Positions 12,408-13,620 of a stretch of 13,620 bases of DNA are shown here, piece by piece. The stretch comes from JANNHP01 sp031404455. GTDB taxonomy: Bacteria > Planctomycetota > JAJSAM01 > JAJVHW01. Each line of letters opens with the position of its first letter. Position 1 is the stretch's first letter. The translations under genes and the position numbers were made by a program. The DNA is taken from NCBI GenBank assembly GCA_031404455.1, contig JANNHP010000434.1, positions 1 to 13,620 of the forward strand, in the 5' to 3' direction. The notes below the pieces were generated by a model. That model saw only the letters and a program-made list of their open reading frames with translations. It was not told where the DNA came from and ran no database searches.

Positions 12408-13620
12408 TGATCCAGGAACTTCTTGTTCGTGCCCGTCGCGAGGAGCTTGTCCACGAGGAGTTCCATCGCCTCGACGGGCTTCAGCTTGTTGAGCACGCGG
12501 CGGAGCGTCCACGTCTGCTGGAGCAGGTCGGGAGGGATGATCTTCTCCTCCTTGCGCGTGCCGGACTTGCTGATGTCCATGGCGGGGAAGATGCGCAGGT
12601 CGGCGAGCGCGCGGGAGAGGACGAGCTCGGCGTTGCCCGTGCCCTTGAACTCCTCGAAGATCACCTGGTCCATGCGGCTGCCGGTGTCCACGAGTGCGGT
12701 CGCGATGACGGTGAGCGAGCCGCCGCCCTCCACGTTGCGCGCGGAGCCGAAGTGGCGCTTCGGGTGCTCCATCGCGCGGCTGTCGAGACCGCCGGAGAGC
12801 GTGCGCTGGCTGGAGCCGATCTCCATGTTGTAGGCGCGGGCCATGCGCGTGAGCGAGTCGACGAGCAGCACGACGTGGGCGCCCTCCTCGACCATGCGCT
12901 GCGCGCGCGCGAACGTCATCTCAGCCACGGCCACGTGCGACGGCGCGAGATCGTCGAGCGAGCTCGCGATCACCTCGCCCTTGATGGAGCGGCGGATGTC
13001 CGTCACCTCCTCGGGGCGTTCGTTGATGAGCAGCACCATCACGTGGACGTCGGGGTAGTACGTGTTCAGCGCGGCGCCGATCTTCTGCAGCACGACGGTC
13101 TTGCCCGTGCGCGGCGGCGCGACGATGAGGTAGCGCTGGCCGAAGCCGATCGGCGCGAGCAGGTCGATGACGCGCGTCGTCATCTCCTTGCCGTCGCCCT
13201 CGAGGCGCATCCAGCGTTCGGGGTCGATGGTGGTGAGGTGCTTGAAGGGCACGCGCACCCGGTACTCCTCGGGCGGCACGCCGTCGATCGTCTGGATCTC
13301 GGCGACCGACGGCCGCTGGCCGGGACGTTGCGGCGGCATCACCGTGCCGACGATGCGCGATCCCGTGGCGAGGTTGTACTGGCGCACGTGGTGGATCTGG
13401 ACCCACACGTCGTCGTGCTGCGCGAGCATGTTGTTCTTGATGAGGCGCAGGAACGCGTAGCCGTCGGACATCACCTCGGCGATGCCGTCGCACGTCGTCG
13501 CGACCTCGCCGCCGGGCTGGTACTCGGGCTGCTTCTGGTACCACTGCTGCGCGTTGCCCATGCCGTCGACGCCGCCGCCTCCGCCGCGCCGACCGCCGCC
13601 GCCGAAGCCGCCGGGCCGCC
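12392..13620 (-). CDS. rho: Transcription termination factor Rho, N-terminus beyond the window
   Basis: Rho is a homohexameric RNA translocase that releases RNA from stalled transcription complexes. The visible 408 residues contain a primary RNA-binding fold (DGYAFLRL), Walker A APPRTGKT, the catalytic-loop motif NERPEEVTD, Walker B VVLLVDSLTRMARAYN, the Q-loop region and KGTGN of the R-loop. The frame is open to the right edge, through a Gly/Arg-rich segment (GGFGGGGRRGGGGG) preceding the first internal Met at 13561. Such RGG-like inserts are known in several high-GC phyla. Two differences from E. coli are visible. K181 of the P-loop (PPKAGKT) is Arg here, and D210 of the IDERP motif is Asn (INERP). 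The C-terminus ends HFKIL, encoded partly by the mobile element's attachment core, so the last residues were possibly replaced on integration. Confidence 0.97.
   Translation of the reverse strand, partial: RPGGFGGGGRRGGGGGVDGMGNAQQWYQKQPEYQPGGEVATTCDGIAEVMSDGYAFLRLIKNNMLAQHDDVWVQIHHVRQYNLATGSRIVGTVMPPQRPGQRPSVAEIQTIDGVPPEEYRVRVPFKHLTTIDPERWMRLEGDGKEMTTRVIDLLAPIGFGQRYLIVAPPRTGKTVVLQKIGAALNTYYPDVHVMVLLINERPEEVTDIRRSIKGEVIASSLDDLAPSHVAVAEMTFARAQRMVEEGAHVVLLVDSLTRMARAYNMEIGSSQRTLSGGLDSRAMEHPKRHFGSARNVEGGGSLTVIATALVDTGSRMDQVIFEEFKGTGNAELVLSRALADLRIFPAMDISKSGTRKEEKIIPPDLLQQTWTLRRVLNKLKPVEAMELLVDKLLATGTNKKFLDHFKIL

Noticed and set aside
12362..12413. Proper intrinsic terminator after rho
   Set aside because: Pairing is interrupted and no T-tract follows; kept only as a remark on the attachment site.

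Overview
The window is GC-rich bacterial chromosome. Codons end mostly in G or C, GTG starts are common, and SD sequences of the AGGAGG type precede several starts. Several features point tentatively to a high-GC Planctomycetota-like genome: a membrane-anchored protein with HEAT-like repeats and a C-terminal galactose-binding-like fold, a zinc-ribbon protein with a C-terminal membrane anchor, and Rho preceded by a Gly/Arg-rich segment. No rRNA or other taxonomic marker is present, so this is inference.

Bases 1-2607 hold four minus-strand genes. In transcription order they are a YprB-like DEDD nuclease-fold protein, a MaoC-type (R)-hydratase, a FabG-like short-chain dehydrogenase and the start of a probable metallo-beta-lactamase-fold protein. 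The hydratase and dehydrogenase are consistent with acyl-thioester metabolism. The dehydrogenase SD lies inside a 20-bp near-perfect inverted repeat. Bases 2633-3290 carry no gene. They hold three palindromic repeat units, two of one family and one of another, followed by the 3' remnant of a gene (3295-3480).

Bases 3541-7124 are ordinary chromosome: an esterase-D-type alpha/beta hydrolase (+), a HEAT-like/SEC-C protein (-), the membrane-anchored HEAT/galactose-binding-like protein (+) and the zinc-ribbon membrane protein (-), which probably uses a CTG start.

Bases 7228-12407 are an integrated mobile element of about 5.16 kb, bounded by a 22-bp imperfect direct repeat (20/22). The right copy is the last codons and stop of rho, so the element is inserted in the rho 3' end and leaves an intact rho C-terminus. 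The left copy still sits against a 16-bp hairpin that was probably the original rho 3' hairpin. From left to right the element carries a dyad with repeats (possible origin), a Rep_trans-type rolling-circle initiator, a three-gene AT-richer cargo cluster of unknown function with predicted membrane segments, a hairpin-rich non-coding stretch, a possible 41-residue ORF, an excisionase-like HTH protein and a tyrosine integrase pointing inward from the right end. The size and initiator recall filamentous-phage (inovirus) genomes, but no Zot/pI-type ATPase is present. It is better described as a rolling-circle integrative element or phage satellite with unknown cargo.

Bases 12392-13620 are rho, minus strand, open at the right edge.
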